In this document: in pieces, positions 8,614 to 16,414 of the stretch
How the letters are laid out: the number at the start of each line of letters is the position of its first letter
Position numbering within the stretch: the stretch's first letter is position 1
Source of the DNA: Curvibacter cyanobacteriorum
GTDB taxonomy: Bacteria > Pseudomonadota > Gammaproteobacteria > Burkholderiales > Burkholderiaceae_C
Direction of reading: 5' to 3'
Length of the DNA: 64,000 nucleotides
Assembly (NCBI RefSeq): GCF_028649475.1
Contig: NZ_JAQSIP010000004.1
Span: 248,001-312,000 of the forward strand
The notes under the pieces: generated by a model
What the model saw: the letters and a program-made list of their open reading frames with translations, nothing else
Database searches by the model: none
What the model was told of the DNA's origin: nothing
Position numbers and translations under genes: made by a program

Positions 8614-9567
8614 ATGAAGATCAATTGGTCGACGCGTGAACTCGAGGTGTTCCTGGCCCTCGGGCAAACCCTGAGCTTTCGGCGCACCGCAGACCAGGTG
8701 CACCTGTCGCAGTCGGCGGTGTCCGGGGTGCTGACCCGGCTCGAGGAGGCCTTGCAGGTGCGGCTGTTCGACCGCACCACGCGCAGCGTGCAGCTCACGC
8801 TGGCGGGGCAGGTGTTCCTGGAGCAGGCGCAGCTGTTGCACACCCAGACCGAAGAGGCGGTGCGCGCCGTGCGCAGCGTGGCCGAACTGCAGGTGGGCCA
8901 GGTGACGCTGGCGGCCTTGCCCTCGCTGGCCGCCACCGTGGTGCCGCTGGCCATGGCGCGTTTGACCGAGCGCTACCCTGGCATCCGCCTCGCGGTGATG
9001 GACACCCTGTCGGGCCCGGCGTTTGACCTGGTGCGCAGTGGTCAGGTGGACTTTGCGCTGACCGCAGCCAACCCCGCCTACGCCGACCTGGACTACCAGC
9101 CCCTGGCGTCAGACGGTTTTGTGCTGCTGCTGCCGGCCCGCCATGCCCTGGCCAAGGGGCGGCGGGCGCTGGCGTGGTCCGAGGTGGCCGACCTGACCCA
9201 CATCTCAATGCCCTTGCCGACCAGCGTGCGCCAGTACGCCGACGCGGCCTTGCTGCAGCACAGGCTGCGTTTTGCCCCGCGCTACGAGGTCGAGCACCTG
9301 GCCACCATCCATGCCATGGTGGCGGCCGGTCTGGGGGTGGCGGCCCTGCCCGAGCTGGCCGCTGCGGTGGCCCCGGTGAGTGGGGTAGTGCGTCGGCGCC
9401 TGGTGGCCCCCGACATCTTGCGGCCGATTGGGCTGGTCACGCGCCGGGGGCGCAGCCTGAGCCCGGCCAGTGCCGAGATGGTGGCCCTGCTGCGCGAGGA
9501 GGTGCAGCGCCTGGTGCCGCGCCGCCGTCAGACCGCCGCCGCCCCCGCGGGCGGGGCGGCGGTGTGA
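8614..9567 (+). CDS. LysR-family transcriptional regulator
   Basis: A LysR-type regulator, 317 aa. The N-terminal helix-turn-helix covers about residues 5-65 (LEVFLALGQTLSFRRTADQVHLSQSAVSGVLTRLE in two parts), followed by a periplasmic-binding-protein-like effector domain starting near VGQVTLAALPSLAATVVPLA. It is divergent from the dehydrogenase-BKACE-Bug operon with a 94-base gap, the usual arrangement for a LysR activator that controls its neighbour and itself. The effector is probably a pathway intermediate, by inference. The C-terminal tail is Arg/Ala-rich and looks disordered. Confidence 0.93.
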   Translation: MKINWSTRELEVFLALGQTLSFRRTADQVHLSQSAVSGVLTRLEEALQVRLFDRTTRSVQLTLAGQVFLEQAQLLHTQTEEAVRAVRSVAELQVGQVTLAALPSLAATVVPLAMARLTERYPGIRLAVMDTLSGPAFDLVRSGQVDFALTAANPAYADLDYQPLASDGFVLLLPARHALAKGRRALAWSEVADLTHISMPLPTSVRQYADAALLQHRLRFAPRYEVEHLATIHAMVAAGLGVAALPELAAAVAPVSGVVRRRLVAPDILRPIGLVTRRGRSLSPASAEMVALLREEVQRLVPRRRQTAAAPAGGAAV

Positions 9568-9615
9568 CCCGGCCGCGCTGAGCGGCGCAGGCTGGGCGTG
9601 GGGGCCCGAAGGCCC

Positions 9616-10131
9616 TCACTTCATCGGGATGGTCAGGCTGCGGTCCACGGGCACCGCGGTCACGCTGTTCTGGGGCGAACCGTCCACCAGGCGGTCGGAG
9701 TAGCTCAGGTAGATCAAGGTGTTGCGCTTGCTGTCCACCATGCGTACCACGCGCAGGCGCTTGAACAGCAGCGACATGCGCTCGGAGAACACCTCGTCCT
9801 CCTGGCGCAGCGTGCCCTTGAACTCGATCGGGCCCACCTGGCGGCAGGCGATCGAGGCCTCGGCCTTGTCTTCGGCCACCCCAAAGGCACCCGACAAGCC
9901 CCCCGTGCGGGCCCGCGACACAAAGCAGGTCACGCCCAGCACTTGGGGGTCGTCGTAGGCCTCGACCACGATCTTGTGGTTGGGGCCAATCAGCTTGAAC
10001 GCGGTGCTGACGTCGCCCACCACCTCGGGGCCGGCCAGCGCGGAGCTGGCCCAGCCCAGCCCGGCGGCCAGCAGGGCCAACGGACAGGTCAGGCGGACAA
10101 GGGCGGATCGCAATGGTCGAAGGCGCAACAT
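9616..10131 (-). CDS. creA: CreA family periplasmic protein
   Basis: A 171-aa protein of the CreA family, which is widespread in proteobacteria and has no settled function. The N-terminus is a signal peptide (about residues 1-33, ending SSALA). The mature part shows family features: GDVSTAFKLIGPNHKIVVEAYDDP, GVTCFVSRARTGG and RQVGPI. It converges on the LysR gene and is divergent from the SDR-like gene. Nothing in the context links it to either neighbour. Confidence 0.9.
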   Translation of the reverse strand: MLRLRPLRSALVRLTCPLALLAAGLGWASSALAGPEVVGDVSTAFKLIGPNHKIVVEAYDDPQVLGVTCFVSRARTGGLSGAFGVAEDKAEASIACRQVGPIEFKGTLRQEDEVFSERMSLLFKRLRVVRMVDSKRNTLIYLSYSDRLVDGSPQNSVTAVPVDRSLTIPMK

Positions 10132-10211
10132 GGGTTCTCCAGATCAGACGGCCGGCGGGCGGCGATTGCGTTAGTCTGCCCTGATTTTCCGAAAACCACA
10201 GGAGACCCACC

Positions 10212-11000
10212 ATGGATTTGCAATTGACGGGGCAGCACGTGCTGGTGACCGGGGGCAGCAAAGGCATTGGCCTGGCCTGCGCGCGCGGCTTTCTCGACGA
10301 GGGCGCGCGCGTGACCCTGGTGTCGCGCAACCCGGCCCACCTGGCCGCCGCCCAGGCCCGTCTCGGGGCAGACGCCAGTCGCCTGGCCACGGTGGCCGCC
10401 GACCTGTGCGACCCGGCGGCCGCGCTGGCCGCGCTGGACACGGCCGAGGCCGGTCTGGGCCCGGTGGACGTCCTGGTCAACTCGGCCGGCGCGGCGCGCC
10501 GCACCCCGCCCGATGAGCTGCAGCCCGAGGCCTGGCACGCGGCCATGCAGGCCAAGTACTTCAGCTACATCCACATGATCGACCCGGTGGTCAAACGCAT
10601 GGGCCAGCGCGGCCGGGGTGTCATCGTCAATGTGGTGGGCAACGGCGGCAAGGTGGCCAGCCCGATTCACCTGCCGGGTGGGGCCGCCAATGCCGCGCTG
10701 ATGCTGGTCAGCGCCGGGCTGGCCGCGGCCTACGGCCCGCGCGGCGTGCGGGTCAATGCCATCAACCCGGGCCTGACCCTGACCGACCGCCTGCGCGAAG
10801 GCATGGCGGCCGATGCGCGTTTGCAGCAGATCAGCCCCGAGCAGGCTTTGCAGCGCGCGCGTGAGAAGCTGCCACTGGGCCGCCTGGCCGAGCCCGAGGA
10901 AATCGCCAACGCGGTGCTGTTCCTGGCCTCGGCCAAGGCCAGTTACATCACGGGCGCCATCCTGGCCATGGACGGGGCGGTCACGCCGATGGTGGTTTGA
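10212..11000 (+). CDS. SDR-fold protein lacking the catalytic Ser-Tyr-Lys
   Basis: A 262-aa Rossmann-fold protein of the short-chain dehydrogenase family. The cofactor motif TGGSKGIG is intact (residues 13-20), as are NSAGA near residue 90 and the C-terminal FLASAKASYITGAILAMDG. The active site is not: where SDRs have Ser, Tyr-x3-Lys, this protein has Gly143, Gly156 and Asn160 (NVVGNGG ... GGAANAAL). It therefore cannot use standard SDR chemistry; it may bind a nucleotide or use a different mechanism. A ferredoxin gene starts two bases after its stop, so the two are almost certainly co-translated. I see no further clue to substrate. Confidence 0.88.
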   Translation: MDLQLTGQHVLVTGGSKGIGLACARGFLDEGARVTLVSRNPAHLAAAQARLGADASRLATVAADLCDPAAALAALDTAEAGLGPVDVLVNSAGAARRTPPDELQPEAWHAAMQAKYFSYIHMIDPVVKRMGQRGRGVIVNVVGNGGKVASPIHLPGGAANAALMLVSAGLAAAYGPRGVRVNAINPGLTLTDRLREGMAADARLQQISPEQALQRAREKLPLGRLAEPEEIANAVLFLASAKASYITGAILAMDGAVTPMVV

Positions 11001-11002
11001 GC

Positions 11003-11302
11003 ATGGCGGGGGCCTGGCGCATCGAACTGCCTGCCCAGGGCTGGGCCTGGCCTGCCGAGGCGGGGGACAGCCTGTTGCAGTCGGCCGAGGCCGCCGGGGT
11101 GATCCTGCCCAGCTCATGCCGCAACGGCACCTGCCGCGCCTGCCTGTGCCAGCTGTTGTCGGGGCAGGTGCGTTACCGCATCGAATGGCCAGGCCTGAGC
11201 GCCGAAGAAAAGGCCGAGGGCTGGATCCTGCCCTGCGTGGCCGAGCCCGTGGCCGACTGCGCCCTGGCCGTGCCCGCCGCCCACCGCGCGGTGTGGGACT
11301 GA
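11003..11302 (+). CDS. Plant-type [2Fe-2S] ferredoxin
   Basis: A 99-aa electron carrier of the plant/adrenodoxin-like fer2 fold. The cluster ligands are in SSCRNGTCRACLC (C-x4-C-x2-C) with a fourth cysteine about 35 residues later in ILPCVAEP. It starts two bases after the SDR-like stop codon; a TTG six bases upstream of the ATG, overlapping that stop, is an alternative start. A stand-alone ferredoxin beside a catalytically altered SDR suggests a redox partner role, but no oxygenase or reductase gene is adjacent. Confidence 0.9.
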   Translation: MAGAWRIELPAQGWAWPAEAGDSLLQSAEAAGVILPSSCRNGTCRACLCQLLSGQVRYRIEWPGLSAEEKAEGWILPCVAEPVADCALAVPAAHRAVWD

Positions 11303-11321
11303 CCGCCCAGGGACGGGCATG

Positions 11322-11346
11322 AAAAAGGCCGGCAGTGGCCGGCCTT
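11322..11346 (-). terminator. Terminator downstream of cphA
   Basis: AAGGCCGGC (11325-11333) and GCCGGCCTT (11338-11346) form a nine-base perfect stem with a four-base loop. Read leftward it ends in a run of five U (11326-11322), so it terminates the cphA operon; it also lies between the convergent ferredoxin and cphA genes. Confidence 0.8.
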
Positions 11347-11381
11347 GACGTCGCGCAGGGTGACGCGGTGGGGCCGCGGGC

Positions 11382-13961
11382 TCAGCGCCCCTGGGCCGCG
11401 TCGCTGACGCGTTTGGCCAGGTGGGCCAGAGCCTCTTCGACCTGGTCGACCAGCACCAGGCACAGGTCGCCCGGTTGCAGGCGGTCCAGGGCCACGTCGA
11501 TGGCCTTGAACTCGCCCTGGATCTCTTCCACGTGCCGCGTGCGGGTGGCCCCCGCCAGGCCCTGGCGCAGCAGGGCCATGACCTCGCCGTCGGCCCGCCC
11601 GCGCTGGCAGGCGTCTTCGTACAGCACCACGTCGTCGAAGGCCTGACCCAGGATGGCGGTCTGCTCGGTGATGTCTTCGTCGCGGCGGTCACCCGCACCG
11701 CTGATGACCACCGAGCGGCGTTGGGCGGGCATGGCCTCGACGGCCGACACCAGCGCGCGCATGGCATCGGGGTTGTGGCCGTAATCGGCGATCACAGTGG
11801 CGCCCCGGAAGTCCATCACATTGAACCGGCCCGGTGCGTTGTCGCTGTCGTTGACGAAGCTGGCCACACCGCTGCGGATGGTGTCCCAGCTCAGGCCGAC
11901 GCCCCAGGCGGCGGCCACCGCCGCCATCACGTTGTCGATCTGGAAGCCGATGGTGCCGTTGCGGGTGATTGGCACGTCGCGCAGCAGGATGTGCTCGCGC
12001 CAGGTGCCTTCGGTGACCACGATCGCGTCACCGTCCACATAGACGGTGCGCTTGCCCTGGGCCCGGTGGGTGGCCATGACCGGGTGGTTGCGGTCGCGGG
12101 CGAAGAAGATCACCTGGCCCGGGCAGCTGTCGGCCATGGCGGCGACCATCGGGTCGGCCGCGTTGAGCACCGCGTAGCCATTGGCGGCCACGTTCTGCAC
12201 GATCACGCGCTTGACCACGGCCAGGTCTTCCACCGTGTTGATGTAGTTCATGCCCAGGTGGTCGCCGGCGCCCACATTGGTCACCACCGCCACTTGGCAG
12301 CGGTCGTAGCCCAGGCCTTCACGCAGGATGCCGCCGCGCGCGGTCTCGAACACGGCCGCGTCCACATCGGGGTGCAACAGCACGTTGCGGGCACTCTTGG
12401 GGCCGCTGCAGTCGCCGCTGTCGATTTGGCGGCCATTGACATAGACGCCGTCGGTGTTGGTCATGCCCACGCGCAGGCCGCTGGCCGTGAACAGGTGCGT
12501 GATCAGGCGGGCGGTGGTGGTCTTGCCGTTGGTGCCGGTCACGGCCACCACCGGGATGCGACCGTCGTCGCCGCTGTTGTAGAGGTGGGATACCATGGCT
12601 TCGCCGACCTGGCGGCCCTTGCCGTAGGACGGGGTCAGGTGCATGCGCAGGCCCGGTGCGGCGTTGACTTCAACGATGCCGCCGTGCTGCTCTTCGAGCG
12701 GGCGCAGCACGCTCTCGCAGACCACGTCGACACCGCAGATGTGCATGCCCACCATCTGGGCCGCGGCCACGGCGCGCGCCGCGACTTCGGGGTGCACGTC
12801 GTCGGTCACGTCGGTGGCGGTGCCGCCGGTGCTGAGGTTGGCGTTGTTGCGCAGGATCACGCGCTGGCCCTTGGGCGGCACGGACTCCGGCTGCAGGTCT
12901 TGCAGCGCCAGGCGCGCGATGGCGATGTCGTCGAAGCGGATCTTGGTCAGCGAGGTCGCATGGCCCACGCCACGGCGCGGGTCGGCGTTGACGATGTCGA
13001 CCAGTTCGCGCACGGTGTGCACGCCGTCACCAATGACCTGCGGCGGGTCGCGGCGGGCCGCGGCCACCAGGCGATCGCCCACCACCAGCAGGCGGAAGTC
13101 GTTGCCGGGCAGGTACTTCTCGACCAGCACCTCGCCGATGTCGGCGGCGGCCTTGTAGGCCAGGTTGAGCTGGGCGCGGTCGGTGATGTTGACGGTCACG
13201 CCCTTGCCCTGGTTGCCGTCTTGCGGCTTGAGCACCACGGGCAGGCCGATCTCCAGCGCGGCGGCCCAGGCGTCGTTCTCGTCCACGGCCGGGCGGCCCA
13301 GCGGCACCGGCACGCCGGCGGCGCGCAGCAGCATCTTGGTCAGGTCCTTGTCCTGGGCAATCGACTCGGCCACGGCGCTGGTGGTGTCCACCTCGGCGGC
13401 CTGGATGCGGCGCTGGCGCGAGCCCCAGCCGAACTGCACCAGGCTGCCCGAGGTCAGGCGGCGGTACGGGATGCCGCGCTTGACGGCGGCTTCGACGATC
13501 GAGCCCGTGCTCGGGCCCAGGCGCTCGTCCTCGTCGGTTTCGCGCAGTTGGGCGATGGCCGCGTCGATGTCGAAGGCGGTGTTGTCCAGCGCAGCTTGGA
13601 TCAGGGCCAGCGCCTGGTCAAAGGCCTGGCGGCCCACGACTTCTTCGCTGTACTCGATCACGACTTGGTAAATGCCGGGTTCGCTGGTGGCGCTGGTGCG
13701 GCTGTAGGTCACCGGGCAGCCGGCCTGCGACTGCAGCGCCAGGCCCGCGGCCTCGAGCACATGGGCCAGCGAGACCGGGCCTTCGTGGCTGTCCGGGCGC
13801 AGCGCACCGATGCCGGGGAACAGGGCCCGGATGCGGGTTTCAAACCCGTCCAGACCAGCGACGGAGCGCTCTTCGGGGGCACATTCCACCACGGCCTCGA
13901 TGGCGGTGTGGCGGCTCCAGATGTTGGGGCCGCGCAGGGCCCGGATGCGTGAGACTTGCAT
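11382..13961 (-). CDS. cphA: Cyanophycin synthetase (CphA), intact
   Basis: Makes cyanophycin, a storage polymer with a poly-aspartate backbone and arginine side chains, in the cytoplasm using ATP. The product is 859 aa, the usual length. The N-terminal domain starts VSRIRALRGPNIWS; the ATP-grasp domain that adds aspartate carries KPQDGNQGKG (245-254) and EVNAAPGLRMHL (near 431-442); the Mur-ligase-like domain that adds arginine has an intact P-loop GTNGKTTT (476-483), NVGAGDHLG and a complete C-terminal lobe with DYGHNPDAM. It is second in an operon with a divergent cphA paralogue (50-base gap). All active-site motifs I can check are present. Confidence 0.95.
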   Translation of the reverse strand: MQVSRIRALRGPNIWSRHTAIEAVVECAPEERSVAGLDGFETRIRALFPGIGALRPDSHEGPVSLAHVLEAAGLALQSQAGCPVTYSRTSATSEPGIYQVVIEYSEEVVGRQAFDQALALIQAALDNTAFDIDAAIAQLRETDEDERLGPSTGSIVEAAVKRGIPYRRLTSGSLVQFGWGSRQRRIQAAEVDTTSAVAESIAQDKDLTKMLLRAAGVPVPLGRPAVDENDAWAAALEIGLPVVLKPQDGNQGKGVTVNITDRAQLNLAYKAAADIGEVLVEKYLPGNDFRLLVVGDRLVAAARRDPPQVIGDGVHTVRELVDIVNADPRRGVGHATSLTKIRFDDIAIARLALQDLQPESVPPKGQRVILRNNANLSTGGTATDVTDDVHPEVAARAVAAAQMVGMHICGVDVVCESVLRPLEEQHGGIVEVNAAPGLRMHLTPSYGKGRQVGEAMVSHLYNSGDDGRIPVVAVTGTNGKTTTARLITHLFTASGLRVGMTNTDGVYVNGRQIDSGDCSGPKSARNVLLHPDVDAAVFETARGGILREGLGYDRCQVAVVTNVGAGDHLGMNYINTVEDLAVVKRVIVQNVAANGYAVLNAADPMVAAMADSCPGQVIFFARDRNHPVMATHRAQGKRTVYVDGDAIVVTEGTWREHILLRDVPITRNGTIGFQIDNVMAAVAAAWGVGLSWDTIRSGVASFVNDSDNAPGRFNVMDFRGATVIADYGHNPDAMRALVSAVEAMPAQRRSVVISGAGDRRDEDITEQTAILGQAFDDVVLYEDACQRGRADGEVMALLRQGLAGATRTRHVEEIQGEFKAIDVALDRLQPGDLCLVLVDQVEEALAHLAKRVSDAAQGR

Positions 13962-14011
13962 CGGTTTCTCTTGAGTTCAGTGGGCGCGTTGGGGCGGTTC
14001 GGGCTGCGGGC

Positions 14012-16231
14012 TCAGCGGAAGAAAGCCGTGCTGCCGGCCGGGCGAACCGGTTGCGGATCGGGGTCGAAGGTTTCGATGCCGGCGGCGATCAGGTCGGGCG
14101 AGATGTCCAGCGCCCAGGCGGTGGCCACGGCGGCCAGCAGCGCCTCTTCGGTCATCGGGAACGCCGTGTTCTGGCGCGTGCGGATGTCGCCGAGGTCGGA
14201 CAGCACCTTCTCGCGGCTGCCTTCGGCCAGCACCACGTAGCCGTGTTGCAGGTAGACGGCGCGGCCTTCGGCGGCGCGGTGCGCTTCGATCGCGGGCACG
14301 TTGGCGGCCAGGCCGTACAGCACCACCGAGCCATCGCACAGCGAGGCCATGTCGCTGACGCGGGTGTCGGCGGTGTTGAGCACCGCCACGCCATCGGGCA
14401 GCACCACGTCGACCTGGGTGCGCATCACCCGCACCATTTGGTCGGCTTCGTGCACGTCGTAGTGGCTCAGGGCTTCAAAGCCTTCGAGGTCGGTCACCAC
14501 GCCCACCTGGCAGCGGTCGTAGGGCAGGCCGTCGCGCAGGATGGTCTCGGCGCCGTTTTCGATCACGGTGGCCTGCACCGAGTGGTTCATCAGCAGGCGG
14601 TGGCCGGCTTCCCAGTTGGCGCAATCCACGGATTCGACGCGGCGGCGGTCCAGGAACAGGCCGTCGCGGCAGGCCAGGCCCGTCTGGCGGCCACTGAGGT
14701 GGGCCAGCCAGGCGACCATGCGGGCGATCTTGTGGGTGTCACGCGTGCCGGCCACGCCCACCACGGGGATGCGGCCCGGCGCCACGTCGCCTTCGGTTTC
14801 GGGGAACAGGTGGTCCACGATGGCGCGGCCCACCGGGCGCGGCGAGCCTTCGGCGGGCTTCAGGTGCATCAGCAGGCCGGGGCCGGCGTTGACTTCAACG
14901 ATGGCGCCGCCTTGCTCGGCCAGCGGGCGCGAGATGTCCTTGGCCACCAGGTCAATGCCCGCGATGTCCAGGCCCACCACGCGCGCGGCCAGGCTGGCGG
15001 CGTACTGCACCTCGGGGTGGATGTTGTCGGTGCAGTCGATGGCCACGTTGCCATTGCGTTCGATCACCACAAAGCGGCCCGCGGCGGGCACGGCGTCGGG
15101 GCTCAGGCCCTGGCGCTGGATCTCGAGCTGCACCTTGGTGTTGGTCTCGATGACGATGGTTTCGAGCGGGAACTCTTCTTCGATGCCGCGGCGCGGGTCG
15201 GAGTTGAGCTGGCTGTCGATCAACTGGCGCACGGTCGAACGGCCGTCGCCGGTGATGCCGAGGATCTCGCCACGCGCCGCCGCCACCACCTTGTCACCCA
15301 CCACCAGCAGGCGGTGTTCGTGGCCCGGGATGAAGCGCTCGACCATCACGTCGCTGCCCTCGGGGTAGGCCACATGGTAGGCGGCCTCGATGTCGGCCTG
15401 GGTGTGCAGGTCCAGCGTCACGCCGCGGCCATGGTTGGCGTCGGAGGGCTTGACCACCACCGGGAAGCCGATGTCCTGGGCCGCTTCCCAGGCTTCTTCG
15501 GGGCTGTTGACGATCTGGCCTTCGGGCACCGGCACGCCGCAGGACTTGAGCAGCGATTTGGTCAGGTCCTTGTCACCGGCAATGCCTTCGGCGATGGCGC
15601 TGGTGAATTCGGTCTCGGCGGTCCAGATGCGGCGCTGGCTGGCACCGTAGCCCAGTTGCACCAGGTTGCCGTCGTTGAGGCGGATGTGCGGGATGCGGCG
15701 GTCGGTGGCCGCGTCCACGATGCAGGCGGTGCTGGGGCCGAGGTAGCAGTTGTCCACTTCGGTGCGCACGCGGTGCACCGCGGCCTTGACGTCAAAGCTG
15801 TCGCCGCGGATGGTGGCGATCAGCAGTTGGTGGCCGGCGTCCAGTGCGGCGCGCGCCACGCGTTCTTCGCGGGCCCGGAACACCATGCGGTAGACCCCGT
15901 GGCGCGAAGTGCTGCGGGTCTGGCCAAAGCCGGTGGGCATGCCCGCCAGGTTCAGCAGCTCGATCACGATGTGTTCCAGGATGTGGCCCGCCCAGGTGCC
16001 TTCTTCGAGGCGCTGCAAAAAGCCGCCGCGCTCACCGACCCCGCAGTGGTGCTCGATCAGGGCGGGCAGCAGGGCCACCAGCCGGTCCTTGAACCCGGGG
16101 ATCTTGTTGGAGGGGTAGTTTTCGAGGTCCCCGAGGTCCAGCCAGACTTCCAGGACGGAACGGTAGGTCCAAATGTTGGGGCCGCGCAGGTAATTGATGC
16201 GCAAGAGCTTGAGATCGTCGGCTTTGATCAT
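14012..16231 (-). CDS. CphA-like paralogue with degenerate Mur-ligase domain (CphA')
   Basis: A paralogue of cyanophycin synthetase, 739 aa from the ATG at 16231; the frame stays open to 16423 and an ATG at 16261 is possible, but neither has a good ribosome site. The N-terminal domain (LRGPNIWTYRSVLEVW) and ATP-grasp domain (KPSDANHGRG at 261-270, EVNAGPGLLMHL at 446-457) are conserved. In the Mur-like half the P-loop is destroyed (GTRDTHKI at 495-502 instead of GTNGKTTT) and the last 150 or so residues, the C-terminal lobe, are missing. It therefore should not add arginine by the normal route. Tandem cphA'/cphA pairs are known in Burkholderiales such as Cupriavidus. A regulatory, scaffolding or aspartate-only role is possible. 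Confidence 0.9.
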   Translation of the reverse strand: MIKADDLKLLRINYLRGPNIWTYRSVLEVWLDLGDLENYPSNKIPGFKDRLVALLPALIEHHCGVGERGGFLQRLEEGTWAGHILEHIVIELLNLAGMPTGFGQTRSTSRHGVYRMVFRAREERVARAALDAGHQLLIATIRGDSFDVKAAVHRVRTEVDNCYLGPSTACIVDAATDRRIPHIRLNDGNLVQLGYGASQRRIWTAETEFTSAIAEGIAGDKDLTKSLLKSCGVPVPEGQIVNSPEEAWEAAQDIGFPVVVKPSDANHGRGVTLDLHTQADIEAAYHVAYPEGSDVMVERFIPGHEHRLLVVGDKVVAAARGEILGITGDGRSTVRQLIDSQLNSDPRRGIEEEFPLETIVIETNTKVQLEIQRQGLSPDAVPAAGRFVVIERNGNVAIDCTDNIHPEVQYAASLAARVVGLDIAGIDLVAKDISRPLAEQGGAIVEVNAGPGLLMHLKPAEGSPRPVGRAIVDHLFPETEGDVAPGRIPVVGVAGTRDTHKIARMVAWLAHLSGRQTGLACRDGLFLDRRRVESVDCANWEAGHRLLMNHSVQATVIENGAETILRDGLPYDRCQVGVVTDLEGFEALSHYDVHEADQMVRVMRTQVDVVLPDGVAVLNTADTRVSDMASLCDGSVVLYGLAANVPAIEAHRAAEGRAVYLQHGYVVLAEGSREKVLSDLGDIRTRQNTAFPMTEEALLAAVATAWALDISPDLIAAGIETFDPDPQPVRPAGSTAFFR

Positions 16232-16414
16232 GTTCGAGTCGGGTTCGGTGCCTGGCGCCATGCCGCCATCCAGCCGAGATTGTGCGCTCACTTTGGGCGC
16301 TTGGCTGAGCTCACATTCTGCGTCAGACCGTCGCATGGCTTCGGTTTCGGCGAAAATCGACTTTTCCTGCCTCTGCGCGGGAGGGCGAACAGTGCCGCGC
16401 GGTACGGAATCAAA

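Noticed and set aside
11421..13952. An 843-codon open frame on the plus strand opposite cphA
   Set aside because: It is a GC-rich antisense shadow of an intact cphA; its translation is low-complexity (His, Gly, Ala, Val) with no family resemblance and no ribosome site.
13949..16414. An 800-codon N-terminal extension of the ABC exporter frame, running antisense to cphA'
   Set aside because: The extension is the shadow of cphA'; the exporter begins at the ATG at 16415.
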